Positions 44,550-54,024 are shown, counted from the first letter of the stretch. The stretch is DNA of 64,000 bases from SSF14 sp037045585 (GCA_037045585.1 JBAOIR010000054.1:1-64000); one strand, 5' to 3'. The notes: generated by a model from the letters alone, not told the origin. Program-made: numbers and translations.

Positions 44550-45713
44550 GTGAACGAGCTCGACCTCATCTTCCTGCTGGGTGCGCTCGTCGCCGGGTTG
44601 GGGGGATGGCGGTTCGGGTTCGTTCGGCGCGTCATCGGTTGGATCGGCCTCGTCATCGGGGTCGTGGTGGCGTCGAAGCTCCTCCCCGTGGTGTTCGAGA
44701 CGCCCGAGACCCCCGAGCCGGGCGACCTCATCCGGAGCCTCGTCGTGATCCTCGGCGCCGGCCTGATCGGCCAGGCGGTCGGGCACGTCGTCGGCGGGCG
44801 CATGAAGGGCATGCTCGATATCGCCCGGTTCGGTTTGATCGACTCTGCCGGGGGTGCGGTGCTCGGCGTCGCCGGGGTGGTGATCACCGCGTGGATGTTC
44901 ATCCCGACGATGGTGCAGATCCAGGGGTGGCCGGCGGAGACGGCTCGAAGCTCGGTCGTCGCGGCCCGGCTCACGCGAGCGCTCGGCGCTCCGCCCGACG
45001 TGCTGGCCGGGGTGGGCAAGTCGCTCGGCGTCAACGGCCTCGAGGACGCGCTGTCGAACATCCGCAACCTCAACATCGACCCCGTGGCCCCGGCCAACTC
45101 TCCGGTCGACCAGGCGACGGTCGATGTCGTGCGCGCCTCGGTCGTGAAACTGTCGGGCCCGGCGTGTGACCGCACCCAGTCGGGAAGCGGGTTCGTGGTC
45201 GCGCCGGGACTGGTCGTGACCAACGCCCACGTCGTCGCCGGGTCGGAAGCGTTGACGATCTCCGACGACACCGGGCTCGAGGCCGAGGGCACGATCCGCT
45301 ATCTCGATCTGCGTAACGACATCGCACTCGTGGCCGCGCCGGGCCTCGACCGCCCGCCGCTGCCCCTCGTCGAGGCGAAGGTGGGTGATGCCGGGGCGAT
45401 CCTCGGCTTTCCGGGCGGTGGTCCGCTCCAGGTGCAGCCGTACACGGTGGCGGCCGTGACGACGGCGACGGCGCGCGACATCTACGACCAGGGCTCGTTC
45501 TCGCGCAGGATCATGATCCTCGGGTCGAAGATCGGGCCGGGCGACTCGGGCGGCCCGCTGATCACGCCCGACGGCAGCGTCGCTGGTGTCGCGTTCGGCA
45601 TCGCTCCCGACCGCGCCGAGACGGCGTACGCGATCCCGACCGCGTTGCTCCAGGGGCTCGTCGAGCAGGTGAGCGCCGAGCCCCTGGCGTCGGGCGCGTG
45701 CCGGGGTGAGTGA
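44550..45713 (+). CDS. marP: MarP-like membrane serine protease (CvpA plus trypsin-like domain)
   Basis: 387 residues, intact. Four membrane helices of a CvpA domain (about 1-120), then a periplasmic chymotrypsin-fold protease with TNAHVVAG (His227), DLRNDIALV (Asp257) and GPGDSGGPLI (Ser333). Two cysteines (PACDRT and SGAC near the end) may form a disulfide as in mycobacterial MarP, which supports acid and oxidative resistance by cleaving a peptidoglycan hydrolase. GTG start 16 nt after trmI. Confidence 0.9.
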   Translation: MNELDLIFLLGALVAGLGGWRFGFVRRVIGWIGLVIGVVVASKLLPVVFETPETPEPGDLIRSLVVILGAGLIGQAVGHVVGGRMKGMLDIARFGLIDSAGGAVLGVAGVVITAWMFIPTMVQIQGWPAETARSSVVAARLTRALGAPPDVLAGVGKSLGVNGLEDALSNIRNLNIDPVAPANSPVDQATVDVVRASVVKLSGPACDRTQSGSGFVVAPGLVVTNAHVVAGSEALTISDDTGLEAEGTIRYLDLRNDIALVAAPGLDRPPLPLVEAKVGDAGAILGFPGGGPLQVQPYTVAAVTTATARDIYDQGSFSRRIMILGSKIGPGDSGGPLITPDGSVAGVAFGIAPDRAETAYAIPTALLQGLVEQVSAEPLASGACRGE

Positions 45714-45751
45714 GCGGCGAAACTCGGGTCGGTGAGCGGCGGGGTGAGCGG

Positions 45752-45757
45752 TACGGT
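45752..45757 (+). promoter_or_regulatory. -10 box TACGGT, leaderless start of the flavoprotein gene
   Basis: TACGGT, 6 nt, GTG 45764. Confidence 0.5.
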
Positions 45758-45763
45758 CGGGGA

Positions 45764-46396
45764 GTGACCGCGCTGTTCGATCCCTCCACCGTCGTCTCCA
45801 CCCACGAGGGTCTCGATGTGATCTACGGGGAGCCGCTGTCGACGTCGCTCACCAAGGAGATCGACCACCTGATCCCCGAGACCGAGGCATACATCGAGGC
45901 GTCGCCGTTCGTGGTCGTCGCCACGTCGGGATCAGGAGGCCTCGACAGCTCGCCCCGTGGTGATCCCGCCGGATTCGTGCGGGTGCACGATTCCCGCACG
46001 CTGCTGATGCCCGACCGTCGCGGCAACAATCGCGTCGACACGCTGCGCAACCTGGTCGACGACCCCGGCGTCGCGCTCTTGTTCCTCGTGCCGGGCGTCG
46101 GGGTCACCCTGCGGGTGAACGGCACCGCAGTGCTCACTACCGACGCCGACCTCCGGGCGAGCTTCTCCGTGGGAGACAAGATCCCGGCCACGATCGTGGT
46201 GATCACCATCGAGTCGGTCTACACGCAGTGCCCGAAGGCGCTCATCCGCTCGCAGCTCTGGGACCCCGCCGGGTTCCGTGATCCGTCGGAGCTGCCGACG
46301 GTCGGCACCATCATGGCGACGATCACCGCCGGCGACTTCGACGGCGCGACCTACGACGTCAACTACCCCCAGCGAATCAAGGACACGATCTACTGA
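45764..46396 (+). CDS. Pyridoxamine-phosphate-oxidase-like FMN protein (MSMEG_1061 type)
   Basis: 210 residues, intact. Split-barrel flavoprotein motifs: EAYIEASPFVVVATSGSGGLDSSPRGDPAGFV, LLMPDRRGNNRVDTLRNLVDDPGVALLFLVPG and ECPKALIRS-like QCPKALIRSQLWDP. This matches the actinobacterial MSMEG_1061 family of PPOX-type flavoproteins. Substrate unknown. Its stop overlaps the start of the monooxygenase gene. Confidence 0.85.
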   Translation: MTALFDPSTVVSTHEGLDVIYGEPLSTSLTKEIDHLIPETEAYIEASPFVVVATSGSGGLDSSPRGDPAGFVRVHDSRTLLMPDRRGNNRVDTLRNLVDDPGVALLFLVPGVGVTLRVNGTAVLTTDADLRASFSVGDKIPATIVVITIESVYTQCPKALIRSQLWDPAGFRDPSELPTVGTIMATITAGDFDGATYDVNYPQRIKDTIY

Positions 46397-46722
46397 TGAC
46401 CGACTCGACCGAGGCCCCCTACGTGGCTGTCATCTTCACCTCCCAGCACACCGGCGAGGATCTTCGTGGGTACGCCGCGGCGGCCGCTCGCATGATCGAG
46501 CTGGCGGCCGAACAGCCCGGCTACCGCGGCATGGACACGGTGCACGGCGCCGACGGGGCCGGTATCACGGTGTCGTACTGGGCGACCGACGCCGATGCGC
46601 TCGGGTGGAAGCGCGTGACCGAACACCTCGCCGCCCAGGAGCAGGGCCGCGACACCTGGTACTCGTCGTACCGGGTCCGGGTGGCCACGGTGCACCGCGA
46701 CTACTCGTTCCCGCGGAGCTGA
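46396..46722 (+). CDS. Antibiotic-biosynthesis-monooxygenase (ABM) domain protein
   Basis: 108 residues, one dimeric alpha-beta barrel domain: YVAVIFTSQHTGEDLRGYAAAAARMIELAAEQPGYRGM, GITVSYWATDADALGWKRVTEH and WYSSYRVRVATVHRDYSF. Related proteins oxidise small aromatic substrates without cofactor or act as accessory proteins. Coupled by TGATG to the flavoprotein gene. Confidence 0.85.
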   Translation: MTDSTEAPYVAVIFTSQHTGEDLRGYAAAAARMIELAAEQPGYRGMDTVHGADGAGITVSYWATDADALGWKRVTEHLAAQEQGRDTWYSSYRVRVATVHRDYSFPRS

Positions 46723-46727
46723 CCGAA

Positions 46728-46774
46728 CTCTGGAGCGGCGGAGTGCAGCTGGACTGCACGTCAGCGCTCGAGAG
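46728..46774. repeat. Palindromic repeat (CTGGAGCG family)
   Basis: Outer arms CTCTGGAGCG and CGCTCGAGAG with one unpaired base; inner arms GTGCAG (46743-46748) and CTGCAC (46754-46759) around a 5-nt loop. Starts 6 nt after a gene stop, so it may act as terminator. Confidence 0.65.
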
Positions 46775-46802
46775 TGTCAGGGTCGTGTGGCAGGCTCGGG
46801 TG

Positions 46803-47420
46803 ATGGTCGACGTTCCCGACTTCGCTGGTGACGACCCCTTCGTGGAGGAGCGATACGAACAGCTCGATCTGGCGGGCATCGAGGTCGATGGGGTCGTGTT
46901 CGAGTCCTGCGTGTTCGTCGCCGTCGACTGGAGCGATGCAGCGCTCCACCGGTGCACGTTCGTCGAGTGCACCTTCGAGCGGTGCAACTTCGCTGGTGCG
47001 GACCTCGACGCAACTCGGCTCGAAGGCTGCACCTTCACCGGGTGCAAGGTGACCGGGCTCGACTGGACGCGTCTCGACTGGCCAGCCGTCCGTTGCTACG
47101 ACCCGCTCCGGTTCGAGGACTGCAACTGCTTCGGCTCGTACTTCGTCGGCCTCGAGCTGCACGGGCTTGCCTTCGTCGACTGCAACCTCAGCGACGCCGA
47201 CTTCTGCGACACCCGCCTGCACGACCTCGACCTGCAGGGCTCGACGCTCGACAACGCCCGGTTCGACGGTGCCTCGGTGCGCGGCGTCGACTTCCGGGGA
47301 GCGACGGGTTACTCGATCGACGTTCGCGCCGTACGCCTCGACGGTTCGACGTTCGATCTCCCCGAGGGTCTCCGACTCCTCGACTCGCTTCCCATCACCT
47401 TCGCCGATCGCGTCGACTGA
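46803..47420 (+). CDS. Pentapeptide-repeat protein
   Basis: 205 residues, intact. About 25 pentapeptide repeats of the A(D/N)LxX form: ALHRCTFVECTFERCNFAGADLDATRLEGCTF, then FVDCNLSDADFCDTRLHDLDLQGSTLDNARFDGASV. The chain should fold as a right-handed four-sided beta-helix. Some such proteins protect gyrase by mimicking DNA; there is no direct sign of that role here. Many cysteines occur at core positions. Confidence 0.88.
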   Translation: MVDVPDFAGDDPFVEERYEQLDLAGIEVDGVVFESCVFVAVDWSDAALHRCTFVECTFERCNFAGADLDATRLEGCTFTGCKVTGLDWTRLDWPAVRCYDPLRFEDCNCFGSYFVGLELHGLAFVDCNLSDADFCDTRLHDLDLQGSTLDNARFDGASVRGVDFRGATGYSIDVRAVRLDGSTFDLPEGLRLLDSLPITFADRVD

Positions 47421-47440
47421 CCGGCGACTGGACGCGGAAC

Positions 47441-47463
47441 GACCCGGGCACACGGCCCGGGTC
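47441..47463. terminator. Bidirectional terminator between convergent genes
   Basis: Perfect 9-bp arms GACCCGGGC and GCCCGGGTC around ACACG, 20 bp after the pentapeptide gene and 25 bp before the ferredoxin stop. Confidence 0.75.
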
Positions 47464-47488
47464 GCTCGAAGAACTCAGTCGATTCCGA

Positions 47489-47734
47489 CTACTCCATCTC
47501 GATGAAGATGCACTCGCCGGGGCACTCCTCGGCGGATTCGATGGTGCCTTCCCACTCGCCCTCGGGCACGTCGGCGAGACCCTCGGGGCCACCCGGATCG
47601 GAGTAGACCTTGCCGGCCGGGTCGACCACGTAGGCCAAGCCGTCGTCGAGGAGGGTGAACACCTTGGGTGCGATCTCTTCGCACAGACCATCGCCGGTGC
47701 ACAGATCCTGATCGATCCAGACCTTCATACCCAT
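47489..47734 (-). CDS. Small [3Fe-4S]/[4Fe-4S] ferredoxin
   Basis: 81 residues: MKVWIDQDLCTGDGLCEEIAPKVFTL with Cys12 and Cys18, and a C-terminal AEECPGECIFI. Four-Cys plan with Asp/Gly in place of one cluster Cys is typical of actinobacterial single-cluster ferredoxins that serve P450s or other monooxygenases. No such partner is adjacent except the ABM protein. Ribosome site GAGGAG. Confidence 0.88.
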   Translation of the reverse strand: MGMKVWIDQDLCTGDGLCEEIAPKVFTLLDDGLAYVVDPAGKVYSDPGGPEGLADVPEGEWEGTIESAEECPGECIFIEME

Positions 47735-47936
47735 GTTGCAAGCTCCTCAGGGATTCGGTGCGGGCGCTTCGGGGCCCGACGCCACGTGCCGTGAGTGTAG
47801 CCCCATCCACCTGCTCCCAGACCAACCCCGGGCAGAATCGCGGTGTCGCTCTTGGCACGTCGTCGTCGCCAGAACGGCACGACGAACGGCGTGTGACGAT
47901 CGCGTCAACCGAGGTGGAATCCGAAGATCGCGGTGT

Positions 47937-47942
47937 TAGGTT
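47937..47942 (+). promoter_or_regulatory. -10 box TAGGTT of arc and the proteasome locus
   Basis: TAGGTT places the transcription start near 47949, about 10 nt before the GTG at 47959 and with GAGGAGG in the short leader. Confidence 0.5.
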
Positions 47943-47958
47943 CCAACGTTCCGAGGAG

Positions 47959-49785
47959 GTGGTTCCGATCGACGCTCACGACGAATCCAACGGCACCCAC
48001 GACGAGGTCGGCGACCGTCCCTGGGGCGATCCGGTCGGCGACGAGCTTCGCCAGTCGAGTGGCGACGAGGTCACCGACCTCCGCGACCGGGTGGCCGAGC
48101 TCCAGGGCGAGGTGACGACGCTGCTCCGTCGCATCCAGGACGCGCCGAAGCGGGTGCGCACGCTCGAGGAGCGACTCCTCGAGACCAAGGGCCAGCTGGC
48201 GCAGGCCGTCGCGCAGAACGAGAAGCTGAGCTACACGCTCCGCGAGGCGCGTGACCACATCGCGGCCCTCCGCGACGAGGTCGACAAGCTCACCCAGCCG
48301 CCGGCGGCCTACGCCACGCTGCTCGGGATCAACGACGACGGCACCGTCGACATCGTCAGCTCGGGTCGCAAGATGCGCGTCGAGGTGTCCCCGTCGATCG
48401 AGGCGAGCGAACTCCGGTGCGGTGTCGAGGTCGTGCTCAACGAGTCGTTCACGGTGGTCATGGTGCGCAGCCAGGAGATCGTGGGCGAGGTCGTGACCTT
48501 GCGCGAGGTCCTCGAGGACGGCCGCCGTGCGCTCATCGTCGGGCGCGCCGACGAGGAGCGTGTGGCCGAGTTGGGCGACGCCCTGCGGGGCCAGCGCCTC
48601 CGCGCCGGCGACGTCATGCTCATGGACACCCGCAGTTCGGTGCTCCTCGAGAAGCTGCCGCGGCCCGAGGTCGACGAGCTGATGCTCGAAGAGGTGCCCG
48701 ACATCGCCTACAGCGACATCGGCGGCCTCGACGACCAGATCGAGCAGATCACCGACGCCGTCGAGCTCCCGTTCCTCCACCAGGCCAAGTTCAGCGAGTA
48801 CAAGCTGCCCGCTCCGAAGGGCATCCTGCTGTACGGGCCTCCCGGGTGTGGCAAGACGCTCATCGCCAAGGCGGTCGCCAACAGCCTGGCCAAGAAGGTC
48901 GCCGAGATGACCGGTCGCGACCAGAACAGCTACTTCATCTCCATCAAGGGGCCGGAGTTGCTCAACAAGTACGTGGGCGAGACCGAGCGGCACATTCGCG
49001 AGGTGTTCCAGCGGGCGCGTGACAAGGCGGCCGACGGTACGCCGGTGATCATCTTCTTCGACGAGATGGAGTCGCTGTTCCGTACCCGCGGCACCGGCAT
49101 CTCGAGCGACATCGAGTCGACGATCGTGCCGCAGTTGTTGGCGGAGATCGACGGTGTCGAGACGTTGCGCAACGTCATCGTGATCGGTGCGTCCAACCGC
49201 GAAGACCTCATCGACCCGGCCATCCTGCGCCCGGGCCGGCTCGACGTGAAGATCAAGATCAACCGTCCCGACGCCGACTCGGCGGCGCAGATCTTCAGCC
49301 AGTACCTCACGTCCGACCTGCCGATCGACCCGACCGAGGTGATGACCCTCGGGGGCGGCGACGTCGACAAGGCCGTGCGGGTGATGATCGAGACGACCGT
49401 CGAGGAGATGTACCGCACCGACGAGAACAACCAGTTCCTCGAGGTGACGTACCAGAACGGCGACAAGGAAGTCATGTACTTCAAGGACTTCTCGTCGGGC
49501 GCCATGATCGAGAACGTCGTGCGCCGCGCCAAGAAGCTCGCCATCAAGCGTGAGCTGGCGGACGGTGCCAAGGGCATCAAGGTCGACGATCTCCTCGAGT
49601 CGATCCACCAGGAGTTCAAGGAGCACGAGGACCTCCCGAACACCACCAATCCCGACGATTGGGCCAAGATCTCCGGCAAGAAGGGCGAGCGAATCGTCTA
49701 CATCCGCACGCTGGTACACCGTGAGGACAACCGGTTCGAAGGTGGGCGGGCGATCGAGCGAGTGGCGACGGGCCAGTACCTCTGA
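47959..49785 (+). CDS. arc: Proteasome-associated AAA+ ATPase ARC (Mpa)
   Basis: 608 residues from GTG 47959, almost the length of mycobacterial Mpa. Layout: N-terminal coiled coil (about 38-112, DLRDRVAELQGEVTTLLRRI) that captures Pup, OB domains (about 115-235), then the AAA+ module with GPPGCGKT (293-300), IIFFDEME (about 364-371), arginine-finger region and a C-terminal VATGQYL tail that docks on the 20S core. It unfolds pupylated proteins. The frame is open further upstream to 47893, but the promoter and GAGGAGG support the later start. Intact. Confidence 0.95.
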   Translation: MVPIDAHDESNGTHDEVGDRPWGDPVGDELRQSSGDEVTDLRDRVAELQGEVTTLLRRIQDAPKRVRTLEERLLETKGQLAQAVAQNEKLSYTLREARDHIAALRDEVDKLTQPPAAYATLLGINDDGTVDIVSSGRKMRVEVSPSIEASELRCGVEVVLNESFTVVMVRSQEIVGEVVTLREVLEDGRRALIVGRADEERVAELGDALRGQRLRAGDVMLMDTRSSVLLEKLPRPEVDELMLEEVPDIAYSDIGGLDDQIEQITDAVELPFLHQAKFSEYKLPAPKGILLYGPPGCGKTLIAKAVANSLAKKVAEMTGRDQNSYFISIKGPELLNKYVGETERHIREVFQRARDKAADGTPVIIFFDEMESLFRTRGTGISSDIESTIVPQLLAEIDGVETLRNVIVIGASNREDLIDPAILRPGRLDVKIKINRPDADSAAQIFSQYLTSDLPIDPTEVMTLGGGDVDKAVRVMIETTVEEMYRTDENNQFLEVTYQNGDKEVMYFKDFSSGAMIENVVRRAKKLAIKRELADGAKGIKVDDLLESIHQEFKEHEDLPNTTNPDDWAKISGKKGERIVYIRTLVHREDNRFEGGRAIERVATGQYL

Positions 49786-49819
49786 CGGGGGGCGATGTCC
49801 GGCGACTCGGCCGGTCTGG

Positions 49820-49826
49820 TATGAAT
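49820..49826 (+). promoter_or_regulatory. -10 box TATGAAT, leaderless start of the secreted repeat protein
   Basis: TATGAAT lies 6 nt before ATG 49833; a weaker fit to TANNNT than the others. Confidence 0.4.
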
Positions 49827-49832
49827 TCCGAG

Positions 49833-52415
49833 ATGTTGCCCCGACGCGCCGTGGCGCAGTTTGCCGCCGTCGCCCTCCTGTTCGTCGTGGGCTTCAGCGC
49901 ACTGGCGCTGCTCGTCTCCGATCCCGACGAGGCCGGTGCGTCGACCGGCTCGGCGCGACGTCCGGCGCCGTCGACCGAGTCGCGGAACCCGTACGGCGAG
50001 ATGAACCTGGCCTGGACCGAACCGGGGATGATCGGCGTGGTCGGCTGGGCGAAGGATCCCGACGTCAACCGTCCGATCGATGTGGTGGTCGCCGTCGATC
50101 GCGGGCTCTTCGTGCGTACCGCTGGGGTCTACAACCCGTTCCTGCCGGGGTCCTACGGGGAGAAGTTCCGCAGTTACCTCGTCGCGATCCCGGTCACGCC
50201 GGGCCCGCACACGATGTGCGTCGCCGCGCTGAACGTCGGCCCGGGCACCGGGTTCCGCCTGCTCGGCTGCAAGGTGTTCGACAACGTGGAGTCGGCCGAC
50301 CCGCAGGGCAACCTCGAGGGAGCGACGCTCCGCCCGTCGGGCGACCGGCTCCAGGTCACCGGCTGGGCGCTCGATCGTGAGACGAGCGCAGCGCTCGCCG
50401 TCGACCTCACCGTCGACGGCGCCCCCGCCGGCCGGGTGCTCGCATCGGCCGGCCGCCCCGACCTCGCCGGCCCCTTTCCCGGCCTGGGCACGGCCCACGG
50501 GTTCACCACCGACGTCGCCGTCACCCCCGGGCGGCGCCGAGTGTGCGCGATCGCCCGCAACTACAACCGGGGCGCCGACGCCACGATCGGTTGTACCGAC
50601 GTCGACGTCCCTGCGACCAGCCCGTCGGGAGTGATCGACGCGGTCAACGTCGGCACGGACGCAATCGTCGTGTCGGGGTGGGCGGGAGATCCGTCGCCGC
50701 GCACGCCGATCAACGTCGTCGTGACCGACCGAGTGGTCGGTGCCGTCGACGACGCGGTCCGGACGACGGTCGCCGCGACCGGGTCGCGTCCCGACGTGGC
50801 CGCGACCACCGGTCTCGACCCCCGGGCCGGCTACGCGGTCGCCTTGGCGGCCACGGTGCCCGGCGTCCACGAGATCTGCGTGACGGCCGTCAACGTCGGG
50901 ATCGGCGCCGATCAGTTCCTCGGCTGTCGCACCGTCTCGGTGGTCGATCACCGGCCCGCGTTCAACATCGAAGGGGTCCAACCGCAGGGTTCAGCGGTCA
51001 CCGTGAGCGGTTGGGCGTTCGACCCCGACTCGTCGAACCCGGTGACCGTGCGCGTGGCCGTCGACGGTGCGCCCACTGTCGTGAGCGCCAACCAGTCTCG
51101 CCCCGACGTCGGTGCCGCCTTCCCCGGGGTCGGGCAGAACCGCGGGTTCCAGTCGACCATCGGTGTCGGCGGCGGCCTGCACACGGTCTGTGTCACGTTC
51201 GTCGACCAGGTCCCGGGGCTGCCCGGGGTGACCGGCGATCGCGCTCCCGCCTGCGGATCGGTGATCGTCGGCCCGACCGCGATCGGCACCACCGGCATCG
51301 CCGGCCCGACCCAGGTGGTCGGTCCCGACGGCGGCCCGCTCCGCGACGTCGACCGTGATGGCGGTGTGTCGGTGACACTGCGCGACGGCTCGGTCCTGTG
51401 GCTGTTCGGCGACAGCACGGCCTACAACGGCGACGGTTCGCTCCGGTACTTCGTGGGCGGCACCGCGGCGTGGGCGAGCGCCGCTCAGCCGACGATCACC
51501 CGTGACGCTGCGACCCCCTCGGGGGCGCCGTACGTCCTGGCGCAACCGGGAGAGGGCTACCCGGCGTGCAGCCCGTCGCGTCCCAACCGGGTCATGTGGC
51601 CGGTCTCGGCGGTCAAGGTGCCCGACGGCGGGCGCGACCGGGTTGTCGCGTTCTTCGCCAACATGTGCATCGGGTCGGTGAACGACTACGAGTTCAAGGG
51701 CATCTCGTTGGCGCAATGGTTCTACGACCCGGCGTCACCGCCGATCCTCTCCCCGGTCCAGTTCACCGTCATCAACCAGCAGCTCCAGGTGACCCGCGCC
51801 TTCGGCACGGCGTCGACCTACGACCCGGTCTCGGGCTTCGCCTACCTCTACGCGTGCGACCGCCCGGCGAACCCGCTCAATGTGGGCGGGTACGGCCCGT
51901 GCCGGGTCGCCCGGGTCGACCCGGTGAACATCGGTGATCCCAACGTGTACCGCTACTTCAACGGCACCGCGTGGACGCTGGGCGAGAGCTCGGCGCAGGC
52001 GATGGACATGCCGCAGGGAACGTCGTCGATCACGCGGTATCCGGCGGCCGCCTTCACCGTCACCTTCGATCCGACCAAGGGCGTGTACGTGATGGTGTAC
52101 AGCCCGTGGCCGGGCTTCATCGACCGCGCCATGGTCCGCGTCTCCCGGTCCCCGCAAGGTCCGTGGACGGCCGCCGTGGAGATCACCCTTCCGGGTTGTT
52201 CGAACACCGTCGACGGGCAGGCCCGCAACTGTTATGCGGCCACCGCCCAGCCGGCGTTCAGCACCGGCGCCGAGCTCGGTCTCGGCTTCTACGATCAGTC
52301 GACGCCAGCCGACCGCAACCGGGGCCGGTACCTGGTCGCGCGGGGTCCCGTTCGCGGTCGCGCTGTCGTGATCTCGGCACGCCCTGGGCCCAGTCCGACC
52401 GGCGACGCCCGGTAG
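49833..52415 (+). CDS. Large secreted protein with four GW-A-x-DP repeats and a DUF4185/sialidase-like propeller
   Basis: 860 residues. A signal segment (FAAVALLFVVGFSALALLVS) leads to four repeats of about 90-100 residues, each with V-x-GWAxDP, a VAVDG-like strand, SRPDVxxxFPGxGxxxGF and PGxHxVCxxAxNxGxG...LGC; the paired cysteines probably form a disulfide per repeat. The C-terminal half (about 450-850) has SVLWLFGDSTAYNGDG, FFANMCIGSVNDYEF and VSRSPQGPWTAAVEI, like DUF4185/glycosidase-type propellers. Probably a surface or secreted carbohydrate-binding protein. It sits between arc and dop, a place normally without such a gene. Confidence 0.75.
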   Translation: MLPRRAVAQFAAVALLFVVGFSALALLVSDPDEAGASTGSARRPAPSTESRNPYGEMNLAWTEPGMIGVVGWAKDPDVNRPIDVVVAVDRGLFVRTAGVYNPFLPGSYGEKFRSYLVAIPVTPGPHTMCVAALNVGPGTGFRLLGCKVFDNVESADPQGNLEGATLRPSGDRLQVTGWALDRETSAALAVDLTVDGAPAGRVLASAGRPDLAGPFPGLGTAHGFTTDVAVTPGRRRVCAIARNYNRGADATIGCTDVDVPATSPSGVIDAVNVGTDAIVVSGWAGDPSPRTPINVVVTDRVVGAVDDAVRTTVAATGSRPDVAATTGLDPRAGYAVALAATVPGVHEICVTAVNVGIGADQFLGCRTVSVVDHRPAFNIEGVQPQGSAVTVSGWAFDPDSSNPVTVRVAVDGAPTVVSANQSRPDVGAAFPGVGQNRGFQSTIGVGGGLHTVCVTFVDQVPGLPGVTGDRAPACGSVIVGPTAIGTTGIAGPTQVVGPDGGPLRDVDRDGGVSVTLRDGSVLWLFGDSTAYNGDGSLRYFVGGTAAWASAAQPTITRDAATPSGAPYVLAQPGEGYPACSPSRPNRVMWPVSAVKVPDGGRDRVVAFFANMCIGSVNDYEFKGISLAQWFYDPASPPILSPVQFTVINQQLQVTRAFGTASTYDPVSGFAYLYACDRPANPLNVGGYGPCRVARVDPVNIGDPNVYRYFNGTAWTLGESSAQAMDMPQGTSSITRYPAAAFTVTFDPTKGVYVMVYSPWPGFIDRAMVRVSRSPQGPWTAAVEITLPGCSNTVDGQARNCYAATAQPAFSTGAELGLGFYDQSTPADRNRGRYLVARGPVRGRAVVISARPGPSPTGDAR

Positions 52416-52418
52416 CCT
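52413..52418 (+). promoter_or_regulatory. -10 box TAGCCT, leaderless start of dop
   Basis: TAGCCT (its TAG is the previous stop), 7 nt, GTG 52426. Confidence 0.6.
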
Positions 52419-52425
52419 GCCGCCC

Positions 52426-53958
52426 GTGGCCGTCCCGATCGTCTGTGGAATCGAAACCGAATACGGCATCATCGTGCGCCGGTCCGGTGGTGGTGAGCAG
52501 CCCGAGTCCAACCCGATGGCGGCGAGTTCGACGCTGGTGTCGTCGTACGTGTCCGATCTCGCCGACCAGGGTCGTGGCGTCGGACGTCCCCACCGTGTGG
52601 GATGGGACTTCGAGGACGAGACGCCGGCCAACGATGCCAGAGGTGGTCCCAGCCCCTACAGCTACGCCCCCGAGGTCGAGTCGCACCTCGTGAACGCGGT
52701 ACTCACCAACGGCAGCCGGTACTACGTCGACCACGCCCACCCCGAGCTGTCGACGCCCGAATGCCGTACCGCCCTGCAGACGCTGCTGTACGACCGCGCC
52801 GGCGAAGAGATCCTCCTCCGCTCGATGCGGGTGGCGCCCACGTTCATGCCGCCGGGCCAGGAGATCGTCGTCTACAAGAACAACTCCGACGGCAAGGGCC
52901 AGAGCTACGGCTGCCACGAGAACTACATGCTCTCCCGGGGCCTGCCCTTCGGGAAGCTGGTCACCAACGCGACCGCCCACTTCGTCACCCGTCAGATCTA
53001 CTGCGGTGCCGGCAAGGTCGGTACCGAGCTGCCCGGTGTGCGCCGCGACGCCGTCAGCTACCAGATCTCCCAGCGCGCCGACTTCTTCGAGGAGGAGGTC
53101 GGCCTCGAGACCACACTGAAGCGCCCGATCGTCAACACCCGCGACGAACCGCACGCCGATGCCCGCAAGTACCGCCGATTCCACGTGATCATCGGCGACG
53201 CCAACATGAGTGAGGTCGCCACCTTCCTCAAGCTCGGCACGACGGCCCTGTGGATGGCGGTGATCGACGACGACGCCGTCGATCGGACGTTCAAGTTCGC
53301 CCACCCGATCCCGGCGCTGCGGGCCATCTCGAACGATCTCACACTGTCCGAGCCGGTCGAGATGATCGACGGCACGACGATGACGGCGCTCGAGATCCAA
53401 TGGGACATCTACCGGCAGTGCGCCGTGTACGCCGAGCGTCACGGTCTCGAGGCGGTGGGTACCGACGTGGGAGAGATGGTGCTCGACCGTTGGCGGGCCG
53501 TCCTCGAGGGGCTCGAATCCGACCCGATGACCCTCGCTGGACAGATCGACTGGATCGCCAAGTACCGGCTGCTCAACGGGTACCGCGAACGCCACGACAT
53601 CGGCTGGGACGATGCCCGGCTGCGGGCGATGGACCTGCAGTACCACGACCTCCGGCCGGAGAAGTCGCTGGCCCGCCGGGTCGGGCTCGAGACCCTCGTC
53701 GACCCCGACGACGTCGCCGCCGCCGTGAGTTCGCCGCCGCCCGACACCCGAGCCTGGTTCCGGGGGACCTGCCTGCAACGCTTCGCCGACGAGATCGTCG
53801 CCGCCAACTGGGATTCGCTCGTGTTCGACACCGGTGGCTCGTCGCTGCGCCGCGTGCCGATGCTGGAGCCGACCCGCGGCACCCGCGAGCACGTCGGCGA
53901 ACTGCTCGACAGTGTGTCGTCGGCCGCCGAGCTGATCGCCAAGCTCGGAGCCACCTGA
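52426..53958 (+). CDS. dop: Pup deamidase/depupylase Dop
   Basis: 510 residues, intact. Glutamine-synthetase-like fold: VCGIETEYGIIV, HPELSTPECRTALQTLLYDRAGEEIL, VYKNNSDGKGQSYGCHENYML, RPIVNTRDEPHADARKYRRFHVIIGDANMSE and LRAMDLQYHDLRPEKSLA. The insertion around PMAASSTLVSSYVSDLADQ (Dop loop) separates it from PafA. It removes Pup from proteins; because Pup here already ends in Glu, its deamidase step is unnecessary. Own leaderless promoter. Confidence 0.95.
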   Translation: MAVPIVCGIETEYGIIVRRSGGGEQPESNPMAASSTLVSSYVSDLADQGRGVGRPHRVGWDFEDETPANDARGGPSPYSYAPEVESHLVNAVLTNGSRYYVDHAHPELSTPECRTALQTLLYDRAGEEILLRSMRVAPTFMPPGQEIVVYKNNSDGKGQSYGCHENYMLSRGLPFGKLVTNATAHFVTRQIYCGAGKVGTELPGVRRDAVSYQISQRADFFEEEVGLETTLKRPIVNTRDEPHADARKYRRFHVIIGDANMSEVATFLKLGTTALWMAVIDDDAVDRTFKFAHPIPALRAISNDLTLSEPVEMIDGTTMTALEIQWDIYRQCAVYAERHGLEAVGTDVGEMVLDRWRAVLEGLESDPMTLAGQIDWIAKYRLLNGYRERHDIGWDDARLRAMDLQYHDLRPEKSLARRVGLETLVDPDDVAAAVSSPPPDTRAWFRGTCLQRFADEIVAANWDSLVFDTGGSSLRRVPMLEPTRGTREHVGELLDSVSSAAELIAKLGAT

Positions 53959-54024
53959 GTGGCCCGATATGGCACAGGAATCATCAGCACGCGGGTACGT
54001 TGATGGGACCGGAGGTTGAGACCA

